Shown here: positions 6,025 through 13,554 of the stretch, in pieces
Position numbering within the stretch: position 1 is the first letter of the stretch
Layout: each line of letters opens with the position of its first letter
Source: an uncultured Bacilli bacterium
Lineage (GTDB): Bacteria > Bacillota_I > Bacilli_A > RF39 > UBA660
Assembly (NCBI GenBank): GCA_947629115.1
Contig: CANRCL010000004.1
Coordinates: 1 to 26,503 of the forward strand
Direction of reading: 5' to 3'
DNA length: 26,503 bases
Notes under the pieces: generated by a model
Databases searched by the model: none
Told to the model about the DNA's origin: nothing
What the model saw: only the letters and a program-made list of their open reading frames with translations
Translations under genes and position numbers: made by a program

Positions 6025-7938
6025 TTAACTAGCATCAGTTCGATAACTATCTTCCATCGTAAAGACAATATTTTCTTCAATCCATTCTTTACGTGGTTCT
6101 ACTTTATCTCCCATTAAAACATTTACTCTTTTTTCTGCTAAAGCAGCATCATAAATATTAACTCTAATTAAAGTTCTTGTATCCGGATTCATTGTTGTAT
6201 CCCATAGTTCATCAGGATTCATTTCTCCTAAACCTTTATTTCTTGAAATATCTGGTTTACCAGCATTTTCAGATACAATTTTAAATCTTTCTTCATCACT
6301 ATAAGCATAAAAATGTTTTTTACCATAATCTATTTTATATAATGGAGATTTTGCAATATAAAGTTTACCGGCTTCAATTAAAGGACGCATAAAACGATAG
6401 AAGAAAGTTAAAAGTAAAATTTGAATATGAGAACCATCGACATCGGCATCGGTCATTATAATAACTTTATCATAATTGGATTCTTCAACTTCAAATTCAT
6501 TACCAAGACCAGCCCCAATAGTATGAATAATTGTATTTATTTCTTCATTTTTTAATATTTCTGTGACACTTGTCTTTTCAGCATTAATTACTTTACCTCT
6601 TAAAGGTAAGATGGCTTGAAACTTACGGTCTCTACCACTTTTGGCTGAACCACCGGCTGAATCTCCTTCGACTAAAAACAATTCATTTATTTTATTATTT
6701 TTACTAGTCGCGGGAGCAAGTTTACCAGATAAATTCTTTTCTATTTTACTTTTGCCTTTTCCATTACGAGCATCTTCTCGAGCCTTACGGGCGGCTTCTC
6801 TTGCTACTTTACTTTTTTCGGCTTTTTCAACAATATTTAAAGCAATTTCTTTATTTTCTTCTAAAAAGAATTTAATATTTTCATAAGTAATACTTTCAGT
6901 AATACTTCTTGCTTCTGGTGTTCCTAATTTACCTTTGGTTTGTCCTTCAAATTGTAATAAATTTTCTGGAATTTTTAAACTTATTACAACACTTAAACCT
7001 TCTCTTACATCAGAACCATCAAAAGTATTATCTTTACCTTTAAGTAAATTATTCATTTTAACATAATCATTAAAGGCTTTTGTAATACCTGTTTTAAAAC
7101 CTACTTCATGAGTACCACCATCAGTTGTCTTAACGTTATTAACAAAGGAAATAATATTTTCATTATATGTATCAGTATATTGCATTGCCACATTTACTTC
7201 GACACCATTTTTACTACCTGTAAAATTTAAAACTTTATGTAAAGTATTTTTATCTTCATTAATATATTCAATAAAATTAGTAAGTCCTTGTTCATAATGA
7301 TATTTAACTTCTCTTTTATTATCTTCATCAATTACTTCAATAGTTAAATTAGGAATTAAGAAAGCACTTTCTTGCATTCTTTCACAAATAGTTGTATAAG
7401 AAAAAGCACAATTTTTAAAAATATCATAATCTGGTAAAAATGTAACAACTGTTCCAGTTTTAGTTGATTCACCAATTGTTTTTAAAGGGCTTTCAACTTT
7501 ACCACCATCATTAAAACGAATATTAGATATTACTCCATCCCTATAAATTATAACATCCATTTTTTTACTTAAAGCATTAACTACGGAACCACCAACACCG
7601 TGAAGGCCTCCACTTACTTTATAATTGCCTTCTTCAAATTTACCACCAGCGTGTAAAATGGTATAAATAACTTCGGGAGTTGATTTACCACTTTCGTGCA
7701 TTCCAATGGGGACACCACGACCATTATCAGCAATAGTAATACTACCATCTTTATGTAAAACAATTTTTATATAATTACCATAACCATTAATAATTTCATC
7801 AATTGAATTATCAACAATTTCCCAGACCAAATGATGAAGTCCTCTTTTATCAGTACTTCCAATATACATACCGGGTCTTTTTCTAACGGCTTCTAAACCT
7901 TCTAAAATTTTAATTGATGATGCATCATATTTTGTCAT
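6025..7938 (-). CDS. parE: DNA topoisomerase IV subunit B
   Basis: ATPase subunit of topoisomerase IV, partner of ParC. At 637 aa it has the complete GHKL-transducer-TOPRIM layout. ATP-binding residues are Glu40 and Asn44 in EIVDNSIDE, DNGRGVP (71-77) and the lid GGLHGVGG (110-117, Gly where Ala is usual). QTKGKLGTPEAR (334-345) is the ParE form, where GyrB has QTKTKLGN. TOPRIM metal residues are EGDSAGGSAK (425-434) and TDADVDG (497-503). The C-terminus keeps SRNKGLGEM. ATG 7938 has SD GGTGA. It has its own promoter (7956-7985) and is followed after about 120 bp by the small gene at 5724-5903, not directly by parC. Confidence 0.95.
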   Translation of the reverse strand: MTKYDASSIKILEGLEAVRKRPGMYIGSTDKRGLHHLVWEIVDNSIDEIINGYGNYIKIVLHKDGSITIADNGRGVPIGMHESGKSTPEVIYTILHAGGKFEEGNYKVSGGLHGVGGSVVNALSKKMDVIIYRDGVISNIRFNDGGKVESPLKTIGESTKTGTVVTFLPDYDIFKNCAFSYTTICERMQESAFLIPNLTIEVIDEDNKREVKYHYEQGLTNFIEYINEDKNTLHKVLNFTGSKNGVEVNVAMQYTDTYNENIISFVNNVKTTDGGTHEVGFKTGITKAFNDYVKMNNLLKGKDNTFDGSDVREGLSVVISLKIPENLLQFEGQTKGKLGTPEARSITESITYENIKFFLEENKEIALNIVEKAEKSKVAREAARKAREDARNGKGKSKIEKNLSGKLAPATSKNNKINELFLVEGDSAGGSAKSGRDRKFQAILPLRGKVINAEKTSVTEILKNEEINTIIHTIGAGLGNEFEVEESNYDKVIIMTDADVDGSHIQILLLTFFYRFMRPLIEAGKLYIAKSPLYKIDYGKKHFYAYSDEERFKIVSENAGKPDISRNKGLGEMNPDELWDTTMNPDTRTLIRVNIYDAALAEKRVNVLMGDKVEPRKEWIEENIVFTMEDSYRTDAS

Positions 7939-7955
7939 ATCTATTCACCATAATA

Positions 7956-7985
7956 ATTTTAACATAAGAAAGAAGGCAAATTCAA
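7956..7985 (-). promoter_or_regulatory. Predicted parE promoter
   Basis: -35 TTGAAT (7980-7985), 18-bp spacer, -10 TAAAAT (7956-7961) preceded by TGT as an extended -10. It lies 18 nt before ATG 7938, just behind the terminator of the previous gene. Confidence 0.6.
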
Positions 7986-8016
7986 CCTTTGCTGGACACT
8001 TTTTGACATATAAAAA

Positions 8017-8036
8017 CTACCAATTAAAATTGGTAG
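8017..8036. terminator. Bidirectional-looking terminator between the 77-aa gene and parE
   Basis: CTACCAATT (8017-8025) and AATTGGTAG (8028-8036) form a perfect 9-bp stem with a 2-nt loop as written. On the minus strand five T residues follow, and on the plus strand AATTTTTT follows. Its main job is to end the gene at 8043. Confidence 0.8.
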
Positions 8037-8042
8037 AATTTT

Positions 8043-8276
8043 TTAAAATAGTACATTTGATGATAAAGTTTCAGCGTCTTCTCGTTCTTTAATGGCATCT
8101 AAACGCTTACAAGTTTCTTTCATAACTATACCTATCATTTGTTGTTGATATTCTTCAGGAAATTGATTTAATAAAATTGGATTTCCAATTATATTAGATA
8201 AAGTATTAATAAAAACATCATTAACTCCAATATCATTTTGATTAACATCATTATAATTTCCATAAATTTCAGCCAT
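8043..8276 (-). CDS. Small hypothetical protein upstream of parE
   Basis: A 77-aa acidic protein with no signal peptide and no membrane span. The N-terminal third is Asn/Asp-rich (YGNYNDVNQNDIGVND) and the rest is probably helical (PEEYQQQMIGIVMKETCKRLDAIKERED). I do not recognise a family. The frame is open from GTG 8285, but ATG 8276 is preferred because the weak SD (AGTGAT) overlaps the GTG. It has its own promoter (8302-8330) and terminator (8017-8036), so it is a stand-alone unit. Regulatory sites on both sides support a real gene. Confidence 0.65.
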   Translation of the reverse strand: MAEIYGNYNDVNQNDIGVNDVFINTLSNIIGNPILLNQFPEEYQQQMIGIVMKETCKRLDAIKEREDAETLSSNVLF

Positions 8277-8301
8277 TTTTATCACTACTTTCTATAATAA
8301 A

Positions 8302-8330
8302 AGCATAGCAAAGATAAATAATTAAGTCAA
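8302..8330 (-). promoter_or_regulatory. Promoter of the 77-aa gene
   Basis: -35 TTGACT (8325-8330), 17-bp spacer, -10 TATGCT (8302-8307). It begins 2 bp after the T-tract of the preceding terminator and lies about 26 nt before the start codon. Confidence 0.6.
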
Positions 8331-8332
8331 TT

Positions 8333-8358
8333 AAAAAAATCAAGAACTTAATTCTTGA
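8333..8358 (-). terminator. Terminator of the acidic membrane protein gene
   Basis: On the minus strand TCAAGAA (8352-8358) pairs with TTCTTGA (8340-8346) around a 5-nt loop, followed by seven T residues (8333-8339). It lies just after the stop at 8366. Confidence 0.85.
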
Positions 8359-8365
8359 CCTTAAA

Positions 8366-9394
8366 TTATTTATTTAAATCATATGTTTCGCCAGATAAAT
8401 CATTTAAATTATAATCATTTAATATTGGCTTTTCAATTGTTGGTTCTTCTTTCTTTTCTTCTTGAACTTCTTTTTTTAATGTTGGTAATTCAAATTCCAT
8501 TTCTTCTTCAGATGGAATATCAGTTTCAACTCTATCTTCTGGTTTTTCTTCATTTTTTTCTTGAGGTAATTCTAAACTTGATACTTCACTTGAAACTTCT
8601 CTTGAAACTTCTGGTTCTGGAGTAAATACGGAACTAAATACTTCTAAATTTTTAGCATCATTTTTTACTTCTTCAGTTGTGCTTGGTTCAATACTTGGTT
8701 CAAATTTAAATTCTGGTACCTCTATATCAGAAAATACATTATTGTTTTGATTTAATTCATTAACTTCTTCTTTGGTATCATTTATTTCATTAAATACTAT
8801 TGGTTTTTCTTCTACTTTATCAAGTATAGGTTTTACTTCTTCTTGATTATCTAAATTATTGAAATTAATAATTGTTTCAGGTGCTGCAAGATCTTCGGCT
8901 GGTTTATCAAATGTTGGCATTGTATTATTTTCTTCAATAGCATTTGGAATAGGTGTTGTTAATTCTGGTTGAGTTTCAATAGGAGGTTCAACACTTTTTA
9001 CTTCAAATGGTACATTTTCTGGAGTACTTACTACATTATCAGTAGGTTCTTCCTCTGTATTCATTGTTGGAAATATTGGTTCAGTTTCAACGTTAGGCGT
9101 TGGCTCTACTGGTTCATTATTGTTAGGAGTTGTAGCAACATTATTTAAATTGTTAACTGGAACTGCATTAGGAACTCCTGCTGTAATTTCAACTTGTCCA
9201 ACTGTATTTTCTTGTTTAAAAGCATCGGCATTTACTTGTTGTAATTTCTTAGTTGCTTCTATTTCTCTTACTTTTTTATCTTTCTTACCACAGAATAAAA
9301 CGATAATAAATAATAATACTAATATTGCTATTGCTACCATTAAGTATATTCCGAAATATTCTTGACTGTATAATTTTTCTAAAAAATCTTGCAT
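8366..9394 (-). CDS. Single-span membrane protein with long acidic Pro/Glu/Thr-rich tail
   Basis: A 342-aa protein. Residues 1-14 are polar, 16-36 form one transmembrane helix (FGIYLMVAIAILVLLFIIVLF), and GKKDKK follows at once. By the positive-inside rule the long C-terminal region is cytoplasmic. Residues ~60-342 are low-complexity, rich in Glu, Pro, Thr, Val and Asn, and probably disordered, with no catalytic motif. This N-anchored, disordered-tail layout recalls ZipA or other scaffolds, but there is no sequence evidence for that and I do not recognise a family. A strong promoter (9423-9451), SD AGAGGTG about 8 nt before ATG 9394 and a terminator make it a monocistronic gene. A long antisense frame exists over its 3' part but looks like a shadow. 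Confidence 0.8.
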   Translation of the reverse strand: MQDFLEKLYSQEYFGIYLMVAIAILVLLFIIVLFCGKKDKKVREIEATKKLQQVNADAFKQENTVGQVEITAGVPNAVPVNNLNNVATTPNNNEPVEPTPNVETEPIFPTMNTEEEPTDNVVSTPENVPFEVKSVEPPIETQPELTTPIPNAIEENNTMPTFDKPAEDLAAPETIINFNNLDNQEEVKPILDKVEEKPIVFNEINDTKEEVNELNQNNNVFSDIEVPEFKFEPSIEPSTTEEVKNDAKNLEVFSSVFTPEPEVSREVSSEVSSLELPQEKNEEKPEDRVETDIPSEEEMEFELPTLKKEVQEEKKEEPTIEKPILNDYNLNDLSGETYDLNK

Positions 9395-9422
9395 TTAGAA
9401 AACACCTCTTTATTCTATAAAA

Positions 9423-9451
9423 ATATTATCATAAAAATATCCTTATTGCAA
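9423..9451 (-). promoter_or_regulatory. Promoter of the acidic membrane protein gene
   Basis: -35 TTGCAA (9446-9451), 17-bp spacer, -10 TAATAT (9423-9428) with TGA in front as an extended -10. It lies about 28 nt before the ATG, within the spacer after the SpoVIF-family gene. Confidence 0.65.
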
Positions 9452-9462
9452 GATAAAATTGT

Positions 9463-9705
9463 CTAAAACATTTTATCTATATTTCCTGGCACTTTACCAT
9501 CTACTACTCTAGATATTATTTTATCACTTTGTTCTTTACTTATTTTTTTACCAGTCATTTTACTTAATGTATCTATAACCTCTCTTAAAGTATTTTCATC
9601 TTTCATATTACCATTTTGTAATTTTTCGGCTAGTCCAAGAATTGTATTTTTATCAACTTTAGTCTTCTTTTCTACTTTATTAAAAAAAGAATCACTTAAA
9701 TTCAT
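9463..9705 (-). CDS. SpoVIF-family protein
   Basis: An 80-aa protein matching the stage VI sporulation protein F (SpoVIF) family, small proteins needed for late coat assembly in Bacillus. The pattern SFFNKVEKKTKVDKN, then ILGLAEKLQNGNMKDENTLREVI and the C-terminal KISKEQSDKIISRVVDG, follows the family along its length. SpoVIF-like proteins also occur in Bacilli without known sporulation, and no other sporulation gene except ylbD is near. Its role here is therefore open. ATG 9705 has SD GAGGTG, and both lie inside an inverted repeat (9700-9732) that would pair over the start codon. It starts 47 bp after the DUF3048 gene and is probably cotranscribed with it. Confidence 0.75.
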   Translation of the reverse strand: MNLSDSFFNKVEKKTKVDKNTILGLAEKLQNGNMKDENTLREVIDTLSKMTGKKISKEQSDKIISRVVDGKVPGNIDKMF

Positions 9706-9732
9706 ATAACACCTCTAATTAATTATATGAAT
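9700..9732 (-). promoter_or_regulatory. Hairpin covering the start codon of the SpoVIF-family gene
   Basis: The 10-bp arms ATTCATATAA (minus strand 9723-9732) and TTATATGAAT (9700-9709) pair perfectly. The 3' arm contains the ATG (9703-9705) and the 13-nt loop contains the SD GAGGTG. All pairs but one or two are A-U, so the stem would melt easily. This is a candidate translational switch in the transcript coming from the upstream gene. Confidence 0.55.
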
Positions 9733-9752
9733 AAGTAATTCTTTTGTGATAA

Positions 9753-10811
9753 TTAACTAATTTTTAAACTACCATCTGTTGGATATACTTGAATAAATGT
9801 ATTACCATCAGATACATCTATTTCAGTACCATCTAAATAGGTATATTTAGTTTTAGCACTTCTAGATTCTTTACTCCATTTAATTGGTACACTATAACCA
9901 TTGGTTATATAAACGCCTTCACCAGAACCAATATTTTTTAAATCACGCCATTTTTCACCTTGATAACTATCATATTTAACAGCATAAGCAATTATATTTT
10001 TAAAGTGATATTGTTCACCAGTTATTAAATCATTATGTTTTTTGCCATTCATACTACGATAGTAAACTTGTTCTTCTTCATTATATTCATATTCAGCAGT
10101 CCGATAACTTGAATATTTAATGCTTACATTATTTGCTACTTTACTTCCATCTCTTTTAGATAAATCAACTATATTTGAAGTATAATTTAATAAATAACCA
10201 TTATCTGTTGTAGTTCTAATTTTTAATTTTTCAATTCCTTCTCTTATCATTGCACTTGATGAAAATCTCGTATGTTCAATTGAACGATCTAAAGACTTAT
10301 CAGTTGTAAAATATTTACCTCCATAAACCATTCCATCTATATGGTCAATATCTAATTTTTTCAAATCTTCATAAGCAGGTACTGAACCACCCCAGTGAAC
10401 ATAAATAGCATCATTTTCCATTGCATAGTCTAAATAATTGTGACGTGAACTTCTAATTGAACCGATTTTAGCTTCTTCAAAGTCTTGATTGAATAAAGCC
10501 ATCATTCTCGTAATTCCACCTTCAACCATTAATTCATAAACAATAAAGGCACTATTTAAACCAACTTGTGGTAATGCAGCATTATGTGTATTAATCATAA
10601 CAGCAATTGGTCTTTTATTACTATTTAAATCAACTATTTTAACACTTGTATCTTTTGGTGGATTTTCAGTTTTATTTTCTACTGGAGTATTGTCATTTTT
10701 CTTATCATCTTTTAATAAAAATGTTATTCCTATTCCAATTGCTACAACAAGAACTAATCCAACTATTGCAGCAGCAATAACATATTTTTTTTGCATTTTA
10801 ATTTTTTCCAT
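9753..10811 (-). CDS. DUF3048 (YerB-like) membrane-anchored protein
   Basis: A 352-aa protein of the DUF3048 family, represented by Bacillus YerB, a lipoprotein of unknown function. Residues 9-33 form a single N-terminal membrane anchor. A short Lys/Asn/Pro-rich linker follows, then the domain begins with RPIAVMINTHNAALPQVGL (about 67-85). Next are YELMVEGGITRMMALF, IGSIRSSRHNYLDYA and DAIYVHWGGSVPAYE, all strongly typical of the family. The C-terminal second domain ends with DGTEIDVSDGNTFIQVYP. YerB of Bacillus has a lipobox; here the hydrophobic segment lacks a Cys, so anchoring is by the helix itself. The SD AGAAGGAGAT before ATG 10811 is excellent. A TATAAT about 30 nt upstream lacks a clear -35. 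Confidence 0.88.
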   Translation of the reverse strand: MEKIKMQKKYVIAAAIVGLVLVVAIGIGITFLLKDDKKNDNTPVENKTENPPKDTSVKIVDLNSNKRPIAVMINTHNAALPQVGLNSAFIVYELMVEGGITRMMALFNQDFEEAKIGSIRSSRHNYLDYAMENDAIYVHWGGSVPAYEDLKKLDIDHIDGMVYGGKYFTTDKSLDRSIEHTRFSSSAMIREGIEKLKIRTTTDNGYLLNYTSNIVDLSKRDGSKVANNVSIKYSSYRTAEYEYNEEEQVYYRSMNGKKHNDLITGEQYHFKNIIAYAVKYDSYQGEKWRDLKNIGSGEGVYITNGYSVPIKWSKESRSAKTKYTYLDGTEIDVSDGNTFIQVYPTDGSLKIS

Positions 10812-10865
10812 AAAATAATCTCCTTCTAGTAATTTATATTATAACTTATTTTGATTAGAAAAAAA

Positions 10866-10878
10866 AGAAGAAACTTCT
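10866..10878 (-). terminator. Weak terminator after the acylation module
   Basis: On the minus strand AGAAG-TTT-CTTCT forms a short 5-bp hairpin followed by a run of T residues. It lies between the end of the MBOAT gene (10954) and the DUF3048 gene. The stem is short, so strength is uncertain. Confidence 0.4.
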
Positions 10879-10953
10879 GTATAAAATAAATAACTAATAA
10901 TATATTCAAAAATTATCTTCTTTTTTAATTTTAAACTTTATTACTTATTAACT

Positions 10954-12345
10954 TTAAAACTGAAAGTATACAAATGGTTGTTCTCCAGTAAAAGCAAGAC
11001 CAATTATTAAACCAACAAAAATCAAAAATATTGTTAAACCAATTAAACTATCTAAATTAACTATTGGATAATATCCATTTACTTCTTTATCTTTATTTTT
11101 ATGGGATTTAATTACCGCTCCAAAAGTAAATATAACTAATATTATAATTGACACAAATGACCAAAAGAAAGGTTGATTAATTCCTTTTTGAAGAGTAACT
11201 ATTCCTTTTATTATTAACCAAGCATTCATAAAATTATCTGCTCTAAAAAATATCCACGTAAAACTTATAAATGCAAAAGTTATAAGTATATTGACAATTT
11301 TTAATATTGCTTTATTTTTTTGGGGCTTTGGAATTAATTTATCTACACATAAAGCTAAACCATTCAACGCTCCCCAAAAAACAAAAGTCCAATTTGCACC
11401 ATGCCAAAGCCCTCCTAAAACCATTGTAATAAACAAATTCAAATATTGTCTAAAACGACCTTTTCTATTTCCGCCTAATGGAATATATAAATATTCTTTT
11501 AGCCAAGATGATAAGCTTATATGCCATCTTCTCCAAAATTCTGTTACATTTTGTGATATGTATGGTAAATTAAAGTTTTTATTAAAATCATATCCCAAAC
11601 ATTTTGCACAACCAATAGCTATATCAGAATATCCTGAAAAATCAAAATATATTTGTATTGAATAAGATACAACTGCTAATAATAATGTAGACCAATTAAA
11701 TGCTATTGGAATTTTAAAGACAGTATCTACAAAAACAGAAATATGGTCTGCTAAAACAATTTTTTTGAATAAGCCAAAAGCAATTAATTGTATACCATAT
11801 TTTAAATTATCAAAAGTTATTTTTCTATCTTCATTTAATTGGGGCAAAAATTCAGAAGCCCTAACAATTGGGCCCGCAACAAGTTGAGGAAAAAAACTTA
11901 TGTATAAAGCTAATTTAATAAAATTTTTTTCTTCTTTAATTTTTCCACGATGAACATCTATTACATAGCTCAAAGCTTGAAAAGTATAAAAAGAAATTCC
12001 AACGGGTAAAATAATTTTCAATACTCCTATGTTATGTCCAATCAAACTTGAAAATGATTCTAAAAAAAAGTTAAAATATTTAAAAATTCCAAGAACTACT
12101 AATGGTACAATTATTCCTATTTTATATAAAATTTTATTATTTTTTGCTCTAGCAGCAATGTATGAAACAACTGTAACAAATAAAAGTAAAAAGCAAAATT
12201 TCCAATCCCAATATCCATAAAAAAAGTAACTAGCAATTAATAAAAATATTTCTTTATATTTTTTAGAAGAAAACTTTTGAAGTAAAAAAGTTGTTATTAA
12301 TACAACACTAAAGAAAATTATAAAATCTAATGACGCAAATGACAT
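10954..12345 (-). CDS. MBOAT-family polysaccharide O-acyltransferase
   Basis: A 463-aa multi-span membrane protein of the MBOAT family, AlgI/PatA/DltB branch, which passes acyl groups (usually acetyl) across the membrane to a cell-surface polymer. Family blocks are all present: SYFFYGYWDW (39-48), LPVGISFYTFQALSYVIDV (113-131), FFPQLVAGPI (151-160), YFDFSGYSDIAIG (233-245), WRRWHISLSSWL (271-282), IPLGGNRKG (288-296) and the catalytic GGLWHGANW with His315. Length matches AlgI/PatA (~460-520). ATG 12345 lies 1 bp after the stop of the SGNH-like gene, with SD AAGGAGG inside that gene's last codons, so the two are translated together. The target is presumably the polysaccharide made by the operon just upstream, but teichoic acid or peptidoglycan cannot be excluded. 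Confidence 0.92.
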   Translation of the reverse strand: MSFASLDFIIFFSVVLITTFLLQKFSSKKYKEIFLLIASYFFYGYWDWKFCFLLLFVTVVSYIAARAKNNKILYKIGIIVPLVVLGIFKYFNFFLESFSSLIGHNIGVLKIILPVGISFYTFQALSYVIDVHRGKIKEEKNFIKLALYISFFPQLVAGPIVRASEFLPQLNEDRKITFDNLKYGIQLIAFGLFKKIVLADHISVFVDTVFKIPIAFNWSTLLLAVVSYSIQIYFDFSGYSDIAIGCAKCLGYDFNKNFNLPYISQNVTEFWRRWHISLSSWLKEYLYIPLGGNRKGRFRQYLNLFITMVLGGLWHGANWTFVFWGALNGLALCVDKLIPKPQKNKAILKIVNILITFAFISFTWIFFRADNFMNAWLIIKGIVTLQKGINQPFFWSFVSIIILVIFTFGAVIKSHKNKDKEVNGYYPIVNLDSLIGLTIFLIFVGLIIGLAFTGEQPFVYFQF

Positions 12346-12346
12346 T

Positions 12347-13354
12347 TTATTTTTCCTCCTTAATTATTTTATATAATTCTTCGGCTATCATTTTATGTCC
12401 ATATTTATTCAAATGACCGCTTCCAATAGTAGTATTACTAAACCCATAAGGCAAGATATAATTATCTACATATTCTTTTCTGAATCTATTACTCATATCT
12501 AAAAAAATAATATTATTTTCATCACATAATTTTTTAAATACATTTAATTCATTATTATCAGTTGAAAACACTATTTTTCCTTCATTATCTAAAGAAATGC
12601 TTGGATGATATAATATGATTAATTTTACATCATAATTTTGAAGAATATTATTTACTTTTTGAAATACTTGACTAAGTAAATCTTCATTATATGGCAATTC
12701 GTTTTTTACTTGAATATTGTCTACTATTTTTAATTCAGTGTTTGAATTTCCCTGTTCTCCATATTCTTTTAATTGTTTGTATACTAATCTTAAGTATTGA
12801 TTTTTTTGTAATAAACTAACTATTTTTCCATATTTAGAAGGTATTTTGGGATATGTTTCGTTTAATAAATTTAGCAAACTATCGTCATCAAATTTAATGT
12901 TAGACGTTTCTATTACAACATAATTTGTTGGTTTATATTTCATTATAGCATTTTCTAAATTATTGATACATGTTAAAAAAGTATGACTGGAAATTCCGAT
13001 ATTATAAACATTTTCATTTCCTAACATTGAATTTAAAACGCTAGAAGTTGATTGATTTAATTTAACTTGATATGCTTCCATTTGAGAAGAACCCATTATT
13101 AAAGTATTAATATTCATTCCATCATAATAGTTCATTAAATTAATATATCCTTCATTGTTTGTTCTTCCCCAAGCAAATCCTTCTGTCCCTCTGGAATAAA
13201 ATACATTAGATTCCCATTTATAATCTGTAACTCCATCTAAAGCCTCTTCGTGAGCAGGAATATTATAATAAAAATAGCAAAAAAAAGTTAAAACTATAAA
13301 AGCGATTACCCCTGATAATAAAAATCGTCCAATATTTATTAATAAATTTTTCAT
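12347..13354 (-). CDS. SGNH-like extracytoplasmic partner of the MBOAT acyltransferase
   Basis: A ~335-aa protein with one N-terminal membrane anchor (about residues 10-30 from ATG 13354) and an outside domain with SGNH-hydrolase-like blocks. These are block I LIMGSSQMEAY (about residues 85-95), a glycine block YNIGISSHTF, and block V GSGHLNKYG near the C-terminus, where His is expected to be catalytic. DltD, AlgX/AlgJ and PatB fill this role beside MBOAT proteins: they take the acyl group outside the cell and attach it to the polymer. The canonical Asp of block V is replaced (G-S-G-H). The frame also allows TTG 13378, but neither start has a well-spaced SD; AAAGGAAG is 15 nt or more away. 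ATG fits the signal-anchor shape better. Transcription is from the poly-G promoter at 13411-13438. Confidence 0.82.
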   Translation of the reverse strand: MKNLLINIGRFLLSGVIAFIVLTFFCYFYYNIPAHEEALDGVTDYKWESNVFYSRGTEGFAWGRTNNEGYINLMNYYDGMNINTLIMGSSQMEAYQVKLNQSTSSVLNSMLGNENVYNIGISSHTFLTCINNLENAIMKYKPTNYVVIETSNIKFDDDSLLNLLNETYPKIPSKYGKIVSLLQKNQYLRLVYKQLKEYGEQGNSNTELKIVDNIQVKNELPYNEDLLSQVFQKVNNILQNYDVKLIILYHPSISLDNEGKIVFSTDNNELNVFKKLCDENNIIFLDMSNRFRKEYVDNYILPYGFSNTTIGSGHLNKYGHKMIAEELYKIIKEEK

Positions 13355-13410
13355 AACTGATATAATGCATAAAAACAATTTTTTACGCTAAAAACTTCCT
13401 TTCTTTTTTC

Positions 13411-13438
13411 ATTATAAAATATTACCCCCCCCAGTCAA
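13411..13438 (-). promoter_or_regulatory. Promoter with poly-G spacer, copy 2
   Basis: -35 TTGACT (13433-13438), 16-bp spacer starting with 8 G residues (13425-13432, C on the plus strand), -10 TATAAT (13411-13416). The block to 13452 matches 376-418 except for one A in the loop of the upstream inverted repeat. DNA beyond the block on both sides is unrelated, so the cassette itself is what is conserved. It drives the SGNH-MBOAT module. Confidence 0.8.
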
Positions 13439-13449
13439 CATTTTGTTGA
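13435..13449. repeat. Inverted repeat overlapping the -35 of poly-G promoter copy 2
   Basis: Arms TCAACA (13435-13440) and TGTTGA (13444-13449) with a 3-nt loop. They are the same arms as at 400-415, where the loop is one base longer. Conservation of arms with a changed loop favours a functional dyad. Confidence 0.6.
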
Positions 13450-13477
13450 AAACTTTTTCGGGAGAATTATTGCAAAC

Positions 13478-13510
13478 TTAAAAAGAGCAAGTTTCAATTC
13501 ACTAGCTCTT
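13478..13510 (-). terminator. Terminator of the exopolysaccharide operon
   Basis: On the minus strand AAGAGC (13505-13510) pairs with GCTCTT (13483-13488). After a T-T mismatch AGT pairs with ACT, and a short T-run follows. It lies 45 bp after the epimerase stop and isolates the operon from the poly-G promoter downstream. Confidence 0.7.
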
Positions 13511-13554
13511 ATTTAAATCTTCAAAATTTTCCTTTTATTTTTTCATAAATGACA

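Noticed and set aside
11291..11665. Plus-strand open frame of 124 codons opposite the MBOAT gene
   Set aside because: It mirrors conserved MBOAT codons and has no SD or family resemblance.
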